Origin: Sarcophilus harrisii
Lineage: Eukaryota > Chordata > Mammalia > Dasyuromorphia > Dasyuridae
NCBI RefSeq assembly: GCF_902635505.1
Contig: NC_045427.1
Location: forward strand, 598,193,665 to 598,257,664
Reading direction: 5' to 3'
Length of the DNA: 64,000 bases
Below are positions 21,500 through 33,105 of the stretch, one piece after another. The stretch's first letter is position 1. Every line of letters begins with the position of its first letter. Below the pieces are notes generated by a model. It saw nothing but the letters and a program-made list of their open reading frames with translations. It had not been told where the DNA came from and made no database searches. Position numbers and translations under genes: made by a program.

Positions 21500-22160
21500 C
21501 AAGAAGAAGTCCATCTGGCTATTATCAGTTATAACCAATTCCCAGACTATCCGGATTTATTGGGAGGTAGAAGTCTTCCCACTATCCCTCAAACCTCGGT
21601 GCATCTTTAAATAACCTATGAGATATTGATTAGCACATCTTTAGACAGGTCTGGAACCTGGTCTGCTTTCTATTTGGCTCCTTGATCCCCCCCTCCCTCT
21701 GGGTTCCAGCCTTTCCTTCTCTGAGAGATCCCCAATGCTTATGGTGATCTTTGCTAGATCTTTTCAGGACCAAACCCAGTGCCTTCCCTCTTACGGAGTC
21801 TTTCTCCTTACTCTAACTAACTATGGTTCATCTGTTAAACTCCTCTAACTGCCAGACAGTAACATACTCGGGCCTCATGGCATTTTCCTTTAATGGATTC
21901 TTCCAAATTCCTTTTTTTTTCTAACTATAAGCTCTCCCAACTCATATTTGCTCCTCTTTATGCCTATTTTACCACTTATTTTTATTTGTGACCTCTTCTC
22001 CTAAATAAATCTTTCTTTTGACAAAGAGAATAGCCATTGTAAAATTGTTTCTTTAAAAAAAAAAAATAAGGTAATTGGAGTTAAGTAACTTACCCAGGGT
22101 CACAATTTTTTTATTTCTTTTTTTTTTTTTTTTTAATTTAGCCATTGTGAATCTGTCACA
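21500..22160 (+). mobile_element. LTR fossil, family B (copy 1)
   Basis: It shares a long collinear series with the inverted copy at 31953-32575: ATAACCAATTCCCAGACTAT, GAGATATTGATTAGCACATC, TTTAGACAGGTCTGGAACC, GATCTTTGCTAGATC and CCTAAATAAATCTTTC, ending GTGAATCTGTCACA. The AATAAA near the end and the terminal CA fit an endogenous-retrovirus LTR. The 5' boundary is uncertain. No internal coding region is attached. It is interrupted by a short insertion at 22041. It is old. Confidence 0.65.
22041..22138. mobile_element. Short SINE-derived insertion nested in LTR B
   Basis: A 98-bp insertion carrying a 12-A run, GTAATTGGAGTTAAGTAAC, TTACCCAGGGTCACAAT and a long T-rich end. It is flanked by a perfect 10-bp duplication TAGCCATTGT (22031-22040 and 22139-22148). 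The tail polarity is unusual. Confidence 0.7.
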
Positions 22161-22721
22161 TGTTTATTTTGAACTACATATTGCTACTCTGACTTCAACA
22201 AGAGTACTCAAAGCACTCCGAGGCCTTTCCTCAGTTTTCTGCTTTTCTCTCTAGTATTTAATAAATGGTTTTTCATCCATTCATTTATTCATTCACTTTG
22301 CTCATTTGCTCATCAAGGTAATTGAAAATAGTCTTGTGGGTCTTCCTAAAGGTGGTTAGGTATAGTTCTAGATTTCTTGATTCCCTCCTATTACGTATCT
22401 CCTAAGTAGTCTGTTTTTGCAGAGTGGTTGTTTCTACAAATGTATTTCACCTTAGTGCAGAGTTACAATTCTAAAAATCATGGCAGAGAAAATAGATTAT
22501 TGAGGTACCTGAATGCAGTAGTATTGCTCCCATAGTTCCCTACTTCCTCTCCATCTGTTCTGAAAAGAAATTTCTAGTGTTTATGGACTGTTACAGAACC
22601 AGGGAAATAATACAATATATGTATACATATTTATACAGTTATCTTGTTGCACAAGAAAAATCAAATTTAAATATAAGGTTGAGAAGGAAAACAAAAATGC
22701 AATGCTTAATAATTTTTTAAG
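22161..22721. other. Intergenic, nothing recognised
   Basis: AT-rich sequence with no identified exon or repeat. Confidence 0.5.
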
Positions 22722-22888
22722 AAAGAGAGAGAGAGGGAGGAAGGGAGGGAGGGAGAAAGAGACAGAGAGATAGAAAGACAGACAGAAAGGGGGGAGAGAG
22801 ACAGGCAGAGAGGGGAGAGGGAGAGATAGAGGGAGAGGTAGAGAGAGAGGGAGAGGTAGAGGGAGAGGGAGAGAGAGAGAGAGAGAAA
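22722..22888. repeat. GA-rich simple sequence
   Basis: An imperfect purine tract of GAGA, GGGA and GACA units. Open frames across it are compositional. Confidence 0.9.
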
Positions 22889-23689
22889 GAACATTTTTGG
22901 TGGGATAGGCAGGTGATAGCTACTTCCTCCTCTCTGCTGCTACTTCCAGTAAAGTACTTGCAGCCTAAATTGGGAGCAGGGAAGACAAGACTTGTCCCAG
23001 AGATCTTCAGTGATGAAGTTGAAATTGAAGGACAGAACCTAGTCCAAGGCATTAGCTGTGGTGTTAGTGGTGTGAGAGACCGTCAGAGAGGGTGACAGAA
23101 TTGCATTGGATTGTCTGCTGCTAGCTACTAGCAGCTATTTCCTTTAAAAGGGGGGAAAATCTCACCTGGCGAAGAGATGATTCCCTCACTTTCCACTTTT
23201 TTTCTCTTAATCTCTTCCCTAGATTTACACAGGTTTGGGAGGAGAATTAGGTGTTTTAAGAGAGGAGAGTGCTTGATAGTTGCTTGATATTTTATTATGT
23301 TTATTGACATTTTAATTTGTTGTGTTTATTATGTGTTAAAGCCATGTATTTTAATAAATCATGATCTACCAGAGTAGACCATGGTGTGTAATATAAATTT
23401 AGATGGCTGATTAGAGTGAAGGAAATTTCCATCATATAGGGCTGGGGCAGAGCCAAATAGGAATTTTCATGCCCCTAAATCATTTTTTGAATTGGAACCA
23501 GTACCTGCTACAACATAGAGTCCTCCAACTTCACTGTAGTTGGAGGGAGAGGTAAGCTAAGCATTTTCAGGCAAACCCCAAACTCTTGTCAGTAGGCACT
23601 AATAAAAACCTAAGAGTTCTCAGCCACTTCCATGGAAATCTACCAGGTATCCACTCCCAAGACTTTTCCATTCAAGTCAACATGCCCTC
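22889..23689. other. Intergenic, nothing recognised
   Basis: No coding exon or clear repeat was seen. Several short frames lack any recognisable motif. Confidence 0.5.
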
Positions 23690-24014
23690 AAGCATTTATT
23701 AAATTCTTACTATATGTGCCAAATACTGTGCTAGAGATACTAAGTAAGGCAAAAATAGTCTCTGTTCTCAAATAGCTCAATCTATGGAGGGGAGACAACA
23801 TGTCAACAGTTATGTACAAATCAGATATATACTAGATAATTGGAGATGTTCTTAGAGAGGAGACACCAGCATAAAGTGCACTGGGAAAAGCTCCTTGCAG
23901 AAAATGGAACTTTAGGCAAGATTTGAAGGAAGCCTTGGAAACCAGGAGACAGAATTCATGAAGAAGGAGAAAATCCCAGGTATTTGGAATAATCAGTGAA
24001 ATGCATGGCAGTCA

Positions 24015-24066
<52 letters not shown>

Positions 24067-24180
24067 CAGCCAGTGAGGGGTGGGGTTATGCTGGCACTTA
24101 GAGTCCTTTAGTTGATTAGTGTTTCTTAAGGTGGGGCAAGAGATAGACAATAATTTAGAGAAGAATAAAAGGGACAACTT
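23690..24180 (+). mobile_element. Marsupial interspersed repeat containing a TG microsatellite
   Basis: It runs in the order AGCATTTATTAAATTCTTAC, ATACTGTGCTAGAGATAC, GGAGGGGAGACAACATG, TCAGATATATACTAGATAAT, AAGATTTGAAGGAAGCCTTGG and AATCCCAGGTATTTGGAA, then (TG)22 and GGGTGGGGTTATGCTGG. It belongs to the class starting 'tactatgtgccaggcactgtg'. The family name is uncertain (L2/RTE-mobilised). Confidence 0.6.
24019..24062. repeat. (TG)22 microsatellite
   Basis: A perfect dinucleotide tract of 44 bases inside the interspersed repeat. Confidence 0.95.
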
Positions 24181-24227
24181 GCTGTAGTAAAGGCCCATTT
24201 AAGTTAGATGACAAATTTAAGCTAATT

Positions 24228-24425
24228 TTGTTATTTTTGCTGAGTTGTTTTGGTCATATCTGAGTGTCCATGATCTTTTTGGGTTCTCTTGGCAAACATT
24301 CTCGCATGGTTTGCCATTTCCTTCTCCAACTCATTTTATAGATGAGGAAATTGAGGCAAAACAAGGTTACTTGCCTAGGGTCACACAGTTAGCAAGTATG
24401 AACTTAGAACCACCTAGCTGCTCTG
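24228..24425 (+). mobile_element. Marsupial SINE
   Basis: GCTGAGTTGTTTTGGTCA, GGGTTCTCTTGGCAAACATT, TGGTTTGCCATTTCCTTC, GATGAGGAAATTGAGGC and AGGGTCACACAGTTAGC. Same family as 42395, with a truncated 3' end. Confidence 0.7.
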
Positions 24426-24429
24426 GGAT

Positions 24430-25229
24430 AAATGACAAACATCCCACGTAAAAAATGCTAATCTCTTTATGGGATCTAATCTCTTTAAGTTCTCAGTCAG
24501 TTATACCTGAGCAACATACAGGAATATGTTTTCATGAGGGCGTGTCTAATTGTACTAGGGCAGAAGATAAAGAGGATTAAAAAAATGAGGGTTTTAATCT
24601 TGTTCTTCATTAAGGTCATGGCCAAAGCCAGCTCTCTTTCTTTCTATTTGAAACATGCCTGATGCTGAAATTCAGATATCAAAGAAAATTTATCTCGGAG
24701 AAGTGCAGAGGAACTGGATGCTTCTGGCCAGAAGCTGGCTCCCCTTTCTTTTAGGAAGAGGGAACACTGGGTTCAGAAGCAAGACAAGCTTCATACTTTT
24801 AGTTTGTAGCAGTTCCCTTCCTTTAGAGAACTGATTGGTCAGTTCCCTTCCAGGTTACAGTCTTTTCTAATATGTCCATTTTATATTTGCCCTAAATATG
24901 TATAAGCATATCCCCTTTTCCCTTGTCATCTGTTCCATCTTCTATTAATGAGACTCTAATTTTATATGAGGTGTATCGGCTTATATGCATGAAGCTTATT
25001 AAGCAACTGTAATAAAGAAAAGCTTTCTCTAGGTCATTGTCTTAAGCTGGTTTAAGCCAGTTTCTAGCCTAAACTCCCTTTATCAGATTTTTGTAGCTAA
25101 ATTAGTTTCTCCTTCTGAAAACTCATTGTTCAGTGCTACTTATTATCTCACATTACCTTGAAGCTTGTAACTTTCTTCTTGCAAATTTTCTAACTTTTCA
25201 ATATTTCTTACACTTTCCATTTGTCCAAA
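24430..25229. other. Intergenic, nothing recognised
   Basis: AT-rich sequence without an identified exon, RNA gene or repeat. Confidence 0.5.
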
Positions 25230-25500
25230 TTTGATTCATCTTTTGAGTCTAAGCTTAAGACCTGTTTCTTCCATGAAGCTTTCCTTCACCATCCCATTAT
25301 TCATTATCCCTCCTTCTTTGACATCCTATACACCTCCTGTGTATATGAATCTGGTTTCCTCAAGCTGGACTGGGTGTTCCCTAAGGCCTTGGACCATGGT
25401 CTCTGCTTCATTTTTCTCCCGCTAGTTAGATCAAACCTGGCCTGGGAACAAGGAGGTCTCTTAACACAGACCTTGTGATTAATTCATATTAATCTTTTAA
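25230..25500 (+). mobile_element. L2-like LINE fragment
   Basis: AGCTTAAGACCTGTTTCTTCC, GAAGCTTTCCTTCACCATC and TTCATTATCCCTCCTTC follow the L2 region before its 3' end. Confidence 0.5.
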
Positions 25501-25779
25501 CACTTTAGTGGACCTGAAATCGCATTAGTATGAATACATCCCCAAATCATACACTTCAAAACTCATGTCTTCCCATCCTGTACCCTTCTTCTTGTCCATG
25601 TCCTTTCATTAATCCTTCTTAAAGGAGATATACCTCAGATTAAAGACTTTCTAGGTCCTTAGATGTTATGAAGCACAACAGCACACAGACTCACCCTCAC
25701 TCTTTACTTTTGTACATCATTGCCCCCCCCCTTTACTGATCATTTTTTTAACTAACAACTTTCAACACCATTTCCTGCA

Positions 25780-26215
25780 TCTATACATTGCTTTATAGTT
25801 GAAAAAAGGTTTATATCTATTATCTAATTCAATCTTTACAACAATCCTAGAAGGTAGATAATGCAAGTTTTATTAGGGATAGAGAAAAGTGCCAGATCTA
25901 TGATTTAGTGGTATTGGGAACTTCTAGGTGAGCAAATTCTTTCTACCAGTACAGGTTGGTACCTTTGTCCAAAAGTGTTGCTAAGAGCACTTCAAGTTTG
26001 TGACTCGCCCAGCATAAAGCCAATATGTATCAGGTATGGGATTTGAACCCAGAACTCTTGGCTTTGAGATTCCCTCATCCAGTATGATATGGAATTATAA
26101 CTATTCCTATTTTATAGGAAGAGAAATAAAGACATAAGAAGCTGACTGATTTGCCCAAGTAAATGGCCGAGTCAGACCTTGAACCCAGACCTGAGGTCCT
26201 CTTACTAGTATACCA
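25780..26215 (+). mobile_element. MIR-type SINE pair
   Basis: A first piece has TGCATCTATACATTGCTTTA, TATCTAATTCAATCTTTACA and ACAATCCTAGAAGGTAGAT; a second has ATTTTATAGGAAGAGAAATA, ACTGATTTGCCCAAGTAAAT and CTTGAACCCAGACCTGAGG. Both are MIR-like in order. Confidence 0.55.
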
Positions 26216-26221
26216 CTAATG

Positions 26222-26560
26222 TGTGCCAGTTTTCCCATATCCCCTCCAACATTTATCATTATCTTTTCCTGTTATTTTAGCCACTCTGAGAGGTATGAAG
26301 TGATACCTCAGAATTGTTTTAATGTGCATTTCTCTAATCAATAATGATTTAGAGCATTTTTATATGATGATAGATGAATTTAATCATCTGATAATTTTTT
26401 GTTTACATCCTTTGATCACTTATCAATTAGGGAATGACTTGTATTCTTATTTGACATGATTCTTTATATATTTTAGAAATGAAGTCTTTATTAGAAACAT
26501 TGATTGTAAATTTTTTTTTCCTAGTTTTGTGCTCCCCTTCTAATTGTGGCTGTATTGATT
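26222..26560 (-). mobile_element. L1 3' region fragment, antisense
   Basis: CCAGTTTTCCCATATCCCC, CCAACATTTATCATTATC, TTTAATGTGCATTTCTC and GAAATGAAGTCTTTATTAG parallel the young copy at 13340, but with many differences, so it is older. Confidence 0.75.
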
Positions 26561-28583
26561 TAAGTTGGTGCATATTTTTCAAATTCTGCTCTTTGTGGAT
26601 GGCTTTGGACTAAATGCATCATTTTATGTTATTACAGGAACTCCATGAGGTAAATATCACTTAAAAAGAAATCATCCTAACAGTCTATATAGGAAAAGTT
26701 GAATGGATGAAAATGCCTGTCATATAGATTATGACATATAGCCTACTCAATAAATTGTGTGTGTAAGACACACAAAGAAAACATATGCCTTAACTGCCTA
26801 TCACATAGCCATCCCATGCACTGTAACTTGTGTGTTACATACTAAAAGATATACATATATGTACACATGATATACATTCATATGGATTGGAATGTATTCG
26901 GGAATATTGCATAATGTACCTTAGCATGCACTTTTTTTTGCATAGATTTCTTCTTATTAGTGTTGTTTGGTTGTGAATCTTGGAACATTACCCTGTCTGA
27001 TAGTTAATATTAGAGATGATCCAAAAATCAATTGAGAAATGCATAGTAGATACAAGTAGATTACAGGACATTTCTATTTTTCTATATTGCTTATTATGTA
27101 TGGGCAAAAAGTAGTAAGCAGGATATATGTATAAAATATATTATTGAAAAATAATCTAATCCTTTAATGAGATTGAAGGATAACAAATTAGTAACCCAAA
27201 TACTTATAAAGTATTTTTAAAAGTTAGAAGGCAGATTTCCTGTGCAGGTTTTGTATAAAACATGGACCAAAAATAAAATAAAATAAATATAATTTTAAAA
27301 AATGCAGCCAAAAGTCACACATTACAGGGTAATTGTGTATGTTCTGATCTGTTCTGATAAAGAGAATACCCCCATCAGTGAAATCAAAGATCCATTGAAG
27401 TACAGAATTATTGTCATTTCCAGAAAGACTTGGATCCTACTTCTAATATTGGGAGACATCTCACATGGGAACCGATGTGTTTATCAGATTAGAAAATTGT
27501 TACCTTGAGAAGAACCAGTGAATATAGGCAAGAGAAATTAATAGGAGAGGAGGTGGTGATGGAAGGATGAGGGTAATGATGAGGAAAAAAATCCAGAGAA
27601 AAAAAATAAGGCATCCTTTAAAATGTCACCTTTTCCCCCCATAATTATTCAAAGAATTATCCTCTATTCCCTTCCCTATATCAATATCCATTCCATTTTT
27701 CTCAGGGAGAACACCTTCCTTGAATGTGTTAGTCAGATTAATATTTGATTGAAGTCTGCAAGACCAGAACTGGGAGATGGGAACCATTAAGCTGAAGTAG
27801 AGGACTGACTAATCTTCTGAGGAGATGTTCTTCCCTTGTGGTCAGCTCCCAAATAGCACTTCTTGTAGTTGCCCAAATTCAGGATTTCTCTCTTCCTATT
27901 AGAGTTAGGCCTTAAGATACTCACCATCCTTCCCTTAAGCTTTATGAGGAGTGAACAGTATCATCCAAATGTATTGTGATCTCCCTTTATTCTGGCAGTC
28001 TACTTAGTGCCTATAAATATGCCCACATCTCCCCCATCCCTCAAAACTTCTCACTTCATCTATCCATCCCCTCTAATTTTTTCCCACTTTAGCTCTACTG
28101 CCTTTTATGGCTAACTTTAAAAAGTTGTCTCTAATAGGGCTCCTCTGCTTCCTTTCTTCTTACCTGCTTCTTGATTCCCTATAGTCTGGCTTTTGATCTC
28201 ATCAACAATTTTGATCAAAGTTGTTTTCAAAGTTAGTAATAATCTCTTAACTGATAGATTCAATGACCTTTTCTCAATCCTTAGCTTTAATTTTAACAGC
28301 ATCCACCACTCTCCTTTCTTTGATACTCTCTCTTTAGGTTTTTAGGATACTACTCTCTCTTGGTTCTTCACCTTCCTATCTGACTGCTCCTTCCCAGTCT
28401 CCTTTGCTGGATCTTCATTCTTGGGTGTCCCATAGCACCCTGTTTCTGGCTTTTGAGCTGGTGCTTTCATTAGGTCCCAAGGATTCAATTATCATCTCTC
28501 TGCTGATGGGAAGAAGTGTTTCGCTACACTTCTGGTCTGCTGGAGGTCTAACTCAGACCTGTAAAATGGATCTCTTCATGTGA
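26561..28583. other. Intergenic, nothing recognised
   Basis: About 2 kb without a recognised exon, RNA gene or repeat family. It is AT-rich to mixed in composition. Confidence 0.45.
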
Positions 28584-28587
28584 GCTG

Positions 28588-28626
<39 letters not shown>

Positions 28627-28713
28627 ATGCTGATGATGATGATGATGATGATGCTGATGCTGATGCTGATGATGATGCTGATGCTGATGCTGATGATGAT
28701 GCTGATGCTGATG

Positions 28714-28773
<60 letters not shown>

Positions 28774-28776
28774 ATG
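28584..28776. repeat. Compound CTG/ATG trinucleotide repeat
   Basis: About 190 bases made wholly of CTG and ATG (TGC/TGA) triplets: a CTG block of about 12, a mixed section of CTGATG and ATGATG units, a second CTG block of about 13, and an ATG block of 7. Long frames of poly-Leu/Met, or poly-Ala/Ser on the other strand, are artefacts. Confidence 0.95.
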
Positions 28777-28957
28777 GGTAGTTGCTGTTCTCTAACCTCT
28801 CTCCTCTTCCCTCTGCCTCCAATTTATTTCATTTCCAGCCCTCAAGCAACACCTGTGTTGTAAAGGCTGCTTTGCAACTCCTTCAGATTGTTATGATTCC
28901 CAGCTGTGGAGGCTCTAGGAGAATTGACCTGCCCCTTCACCTAAGCATGGTCCTTAA

Positions 28958-29118
28958 CAAGGAAGGAAGAAAGGGAAAAAGGAAGGGAGGGAGGGAGGGG
29001 GGAAGGAAAGGAGGGAGAAAGGAAAAGAGGGAGGAAGAGAAAAAGAGAGGGAGGGAGGGAGAGAGAGAGAGGGAGAGAGGAAGGGGGAAAAAGAGGGAGA
29101 GAAAGTGGAAAGAAGGGA
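28958..29118. repeat. GA-rich simple sequence
   Basis: An imperfect purine tract of GGAAG, GGAG, AGAG and GAAAA units. It is the second such tract in the window. Confidence 0.9.
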
Positions 29119-29300
29119 AAAATAATATACTTTGGTCTGTATTCAGATGACATCAGTTTTTTTCTCAGGAGGCAATTAGCATTTTTCATCATGAGTCCTT
29201 TGAGAGTGTCATGGAAGACATGTCTCAATATATTTCTATCTTCCCCATTACTGTCAAGGTACCACCTACTTCTTAAATACCCAGGTTCCTAATTAAGGTG

Positions 29301-29879
29301 TGTGGGAATTAAAATTATTCCACCTACAATAAGAGACTAAGACAAAGCTTCTGAGTCTATGACACTTTATTAAAGAAACTTTGTTCCCCTCCAATGAAGT
29401 GGACTTCAGATCTTTCTCATAATCTCCCTTAGGGCTATATTTTATAGAGTTATAGTTATGCTGAATATAGAACAGCAATTTTATTAGTTAACATATAATA
29501 TGTAGACTAAAATATGAATACCAGCAGGGTCACAAATTATGTTAAACTTTCACAGTCAGTGACCTAAATGGTTATAAGATGATGATTTGCTCCTATTGGA
29601 CAGATGATTGGTCCAGAGGTACAAAAAATATTTTGGGGGACTTTCCACGTAGCTATAAACTCTGCCACACTGGGCTTGGTCACCATCACAAGGTAAAACA
29701 AGGATGGAGGGCCTTTAGTTAACTAGGTTAGATTCTAAAGACTGAATGAGGTAGGTAGCATCGACCCAATTCTCCTGCATCAGAGGGAGGAGTCAGAGCA
29801 GAGGGCTAAACCTACAATCTATAAAACCAAGGAGGTAAAACCAATGTGTACCACCTCCTACCCTAAAGGCTGTATTACA
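29301..29879 (-). mobile_element. Possible LTR fossil, family C
   Basis: On the minus strand it starts TGTAATACAGCC and ends AATTCCCACACA, with AATAAAGTGTCATAG near the 3' end: the length (about 580 bp), TG...CA ends and poly-A signal of an LTR. No clear flanking duplication or internal region was found. Age and family are uncertain; it looks old. Confidence 0.4.
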
Positions 29880-30229
29880 AGAAACAGAGGGTGCAGAACT
29901 AGAGACACAGCAATTGTTGTTATCTGTCCAGTTAAGATCATTTCAGGAACATTATGATCAGTTATGGACACATTTTAGAGAGGGCAAATATAAGTTGGAG
30001 AGTTTTCAGGAAACAGTCAAGATAGAGAAGGGTCCCAAGATTATGCTATTGAAGGATCAGTTGAGGAGGGTAGAGGCAAGAAGGCAAAGCAGCAAGAAAT
30101 ATAGCAAGCTTCTCCATCCAAAAAAAGTCAAATTTCCAAACAAATATAGAAACTGCAATAGGATGAATCCCAATTGGGAAATTCAATGGAAAAAAGCACA
30201 AACATTAATTTTTTCCAGGTCAGCATAAT
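29880..30229. other. Unassigned sequence before a HAL1/L1 element
   Basis: It contains a 104-codon open frame at 29914-30228, rich in Lys and Gln, with no recognised domain. It may be part of the neighbouring repeat. Confidence 0.35.
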
Positions 30230-31590
30230 GAGATGGATAGAGAGGTATCTCATGGGGTATGGGATTTGGCCAGGAGCTCAAAGAGGCTGAGAACTAGGGC
30301 AAGAGGAGGTCCCAGATCCAGCACAAAAGGGCTGAAAAGTGCATGGTACAGGAACAAGTGCCAGTTGGCAGTTCTGTTGTTTATTACTCATTTTCAAGTC
30401 ATAGATCTAGGGCAGACTGAGGAGGGGACCTGCACATAAAGGGTACAGAGTAAGACTGTGTGCCTAAAGAGGAAAAAGTTCAGGAGCAAGTAGCAGTTGT
30501 GTGACATGGACACCAGGAATGAGTTGAGGATTTAATTTTAGCCCCTAATCCAGTCTGAAACCTGTAGTGAAATAACCAGGACAGACCAAATGGGAGCTTG
30601 CAGTTCAGTCACTCTTAACCAATAGAACTTTCCAGCTTGTCAGTATTGGCTGTTTGTATAGCAGCCTATTGAAATTCCAAAGGGGCTAGTCCACAGACCT
30701 GTTGTTCAGAACCAAATCCAGGTCAGAAACTTGCAGAGCTCAGACTAGAGAGACAGACTTTGCATAGAACAGACCTGTTTGGGGGTATATTTAAAGATTT
30801 TTTTTTGAACATTGAAAGGTTATCTTGTTAAAAGGGCTCTGAGATTCTAGAAACATTCTAACAATGTCCCAAGAATAACTCGCATTCCCACAGAGATTGC
30901 CCTAACAACAAAGACTGAAATAAAGAAGTAGACTGGAACAATGAGTGAACAAACAAAAAAGGAATCTCATCATAAAAATCTTTTCTAGTGACAGAGATAC
31001 TCAAAACATGAACCTGGAAAGAGTGATTTCAAAATATCTACATGCAAAGACTCAAAGAAACCCACAGCATGAGCAGAAATTCAACTAGAATTTTTGGAAG
31101 AGCTGAAGTAAGAATTTAAAAAAATTTTTAAATGGTTTTCATAAATGACATGAGTTCTAGGAATAAAAATTGGAAAGAAATTAAAATTAATTAATTTAAT
31201 TTGTTAAATCAAAAATTAAATTAATTAAAAAGAATTGGGAAGGGAGTTAAGAGATTGGCATAAAAAGTATAAAACATTGACCAAATAACAAACTCCATGA
31301 AAATTAGAATGAGCCAAATAAAAACTGATGACTTTATGAGACAAGAAATATTAAGATAAAGAAAAAAAACCCCAGAATATAAGGTATCTCATAGCAAAAA
31401 CTGACCTAAAAAAGTTTGATGAGAAAAAAAAAAATTACCTAAATATTTTGACCAAAATAAGGGCCTAAAACATATTTTAAGAAATCCTATAAAAAACCTA
31501 CCAGATTTTTAGAATCAGAGGGCAAAGTAGGATTCACTGGTCACTTTCTGAAAGAAATCCCAAAATGAAAACTAGGAACATTAGAACTAA
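30230..31590 (+). mobile_element. HAL1/L1 5' region and decayed ORF1
   Basis: A probable 5' UTR is followed by an ORF1 start at ATGAGTGAACAAAC (30941) and then ORF1 coiled-coil remnants: TCTACATGCAAAGACTC, ACTGATGACTTTATGAGAC, AAGGTATCTCATAGC, TTAGAATCAGAGGGCAAAGT and GAAAGAAATCCCAAAATG. It is collinear with the antisense ORF1 copies at 16.8-18.8 kb. Many stops and gaps are present. It ends near 31590. Confidence 0.6.
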
Positions 31591-31591
31591 T

Positions 31592-31835
31592 TACTGTTCT
31601 TGTTCAGTTGTCTTATTTTTTGTGTGCGTGTGTGTGTAACCCCATTTAAGGTTTTCTTGGCAGAGACACTGGAGTAACTCACTATTTCCTTCTCTAGCTG
31701 ATTCTAAAGATAAAGAAACTGAGAGAAACAGGTTTAAATGATTACCCAAAGTGACAATTTCTAAGACTGGGTTTGAACTTAGGAAGATGAGTTTTCCTGG
31801 CTCCAGGCCTACCCTCTATCCAGTGTGCTCCCAAG
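31592..31835 (+). mobile_element. Marsupial SINE
   Basis: TTGTTCAGTTGTCTTATT, AACCCCATTTAAGGTTTTC, TTCCTTCTCTAGCTGATTC, AGACTGGGTTTGAACTTAGG and TCCAGGCCTACCCTCTATCC. It is near complete and has a short TG run inside. Confidence 0.7.
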
Positions 31836-31952
31836 GGGAAAAAAACCTGCAAGTAGAAAGAATTCAAATACTGAAGAACCACAGTCAGTACCACATATAA
31901 TTCATCAGTCACTAATGAGGTTGGGGTAGCAATTTCTAGTTCAAAATAAATA

Positions 31953-32575
31953 TGTGATAAATTCACAACGGCCATTCTCTTTGGCGAAAGATTGATTTAT
32001 TTAGGGAAAATGGGTTACAGACAAAAATGAATGAATACAATAGATACCAGGAATGGTAAATATGAAAGAATGGAAGCACATATGAAAGACAAATTCCAGT
32101 GGAAGTCATAATTACTCTGTAGAAAGGAAATACTCCCTGACACCTGGGTATGCCATTTACTAGCAGATTAGATCCATAGAGAAGTTTAACAGACTAACCA
32201 GTTAGCTAGAGAGAGGAGAGGAAAGACACTGTGAGGAGGAGAGAAGTAACCTCATATTGGGGTTAGTCCTGAAAAGAATTTAGCAAAGATCTTCACCATA
32301 AGCAGATTTTTATAGGGGAAATGCAGATCAAAGAGGAGGGGGAGTGCCAAGGAGTTCAGAGGGAGGGGGTTGAGCTGCCAGATGGAATGCACCTGGCAGA
32401 CCATGTCCCAGACCTGTCTAAAGAGCTGCTAATCAATATCTCAAAGGTTGTTTAAAATGCACAGAGATGGGGGAATAGATAATGGAAGTTGACAAGGAAT
32501 TCCATCCTCACAAACACGCCACATAAACAGGATAATCTGGGAATTGGTTATATCTATAATAGTCATTTGGACTTT
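31953..32575 (-). mobile_element. LTR fossil, family B (copy 2)
   Basis: It is the inverted partner of 21500-22160. On the plus strand it begins TGTGATAAATTCAC and runs back through TAAATCAATCTTTC-type, GATCTTTGCTAAATTC-type and ATTGATTAGCAGCTC-type sequence of the LTR. No internal region is attached. It lies directly left of the family A LTR in the same orientation. It is old. Confidence 0.65.
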
Positions 32576-32619
32576 TTCCTGACATGGGAAAAGACTGTTT
32601 ACATCTGTCTTCACTCTTT

Positions 32620-33105
32620 TGTAGTGTTCTTTTGGTTCAGTTTTCTTGGGGTCTCTGGAGCAGCCTTCGTTTCAGTTCAGTAATCACCACAAGAACAGCC
32701 AGGTGTTAAAGTCCAAATCCTTTATTATCTCTTTGCTGATGCTGGGCAGCTTTCTGCAGAGCCTTTCAGTTTGGCCTTGGTCTTAGTGGGGGAAGTGGAG
32801 GAGGCCAGGTCAGCCACCAGGAAGATCGAATTGAATTTCTCCCCTTGGTTCTGAGAGCTTAAGCTCCTGCTCCAGTACTTTGTCTTCTCTGCCTCTGAGA
32901 GCTTCTCCTCTGTGGCTCTCAGTCCCCCTTTATATGCTCCAAACTGAGTGTAAACCAATCATTATATCACTAGGAAACCATTATTTGTTGCAAGATTAAA
33001 TCAACCATACTGAACCATGCTAAACTAGATAACCATCGTCTCATCAATTCCACTTAGTACCTTGTAAGAATTCTTTGTTTCAAGTTCAGAGTTCAGGCCC
33101 ATAAA
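32620..33105 (-). mobile_element. LTR fossil, family A (copy 2)
   Basis: It is the inverted partner of 9881-10423: on the plus strand TGTAGTGTTC, TCAGTAATCACCACAAGAAC, TTTATTATCTC (reverse poly-A signal), TTTATATGCTCC (reverse TATA region) and GTTCAGGCCCATAA. Length about 486 bp. It is solo, with no coding region beside it. It is old. Confidence 0.75.

Noticed and set aside
28553-28863. Poly-Ala/Ser and poly-Leu/Met proteins
   Set aside because: Direct translation of the CTG/ATG repeat, with no supporting flanking frame.
29914-30228. Lys/Gln-rich 104-codon gene
   Set aside because: No recognised domain or promoter, and it lies next to a HAL1/L1 5' region, so it is probably repeat-derived.
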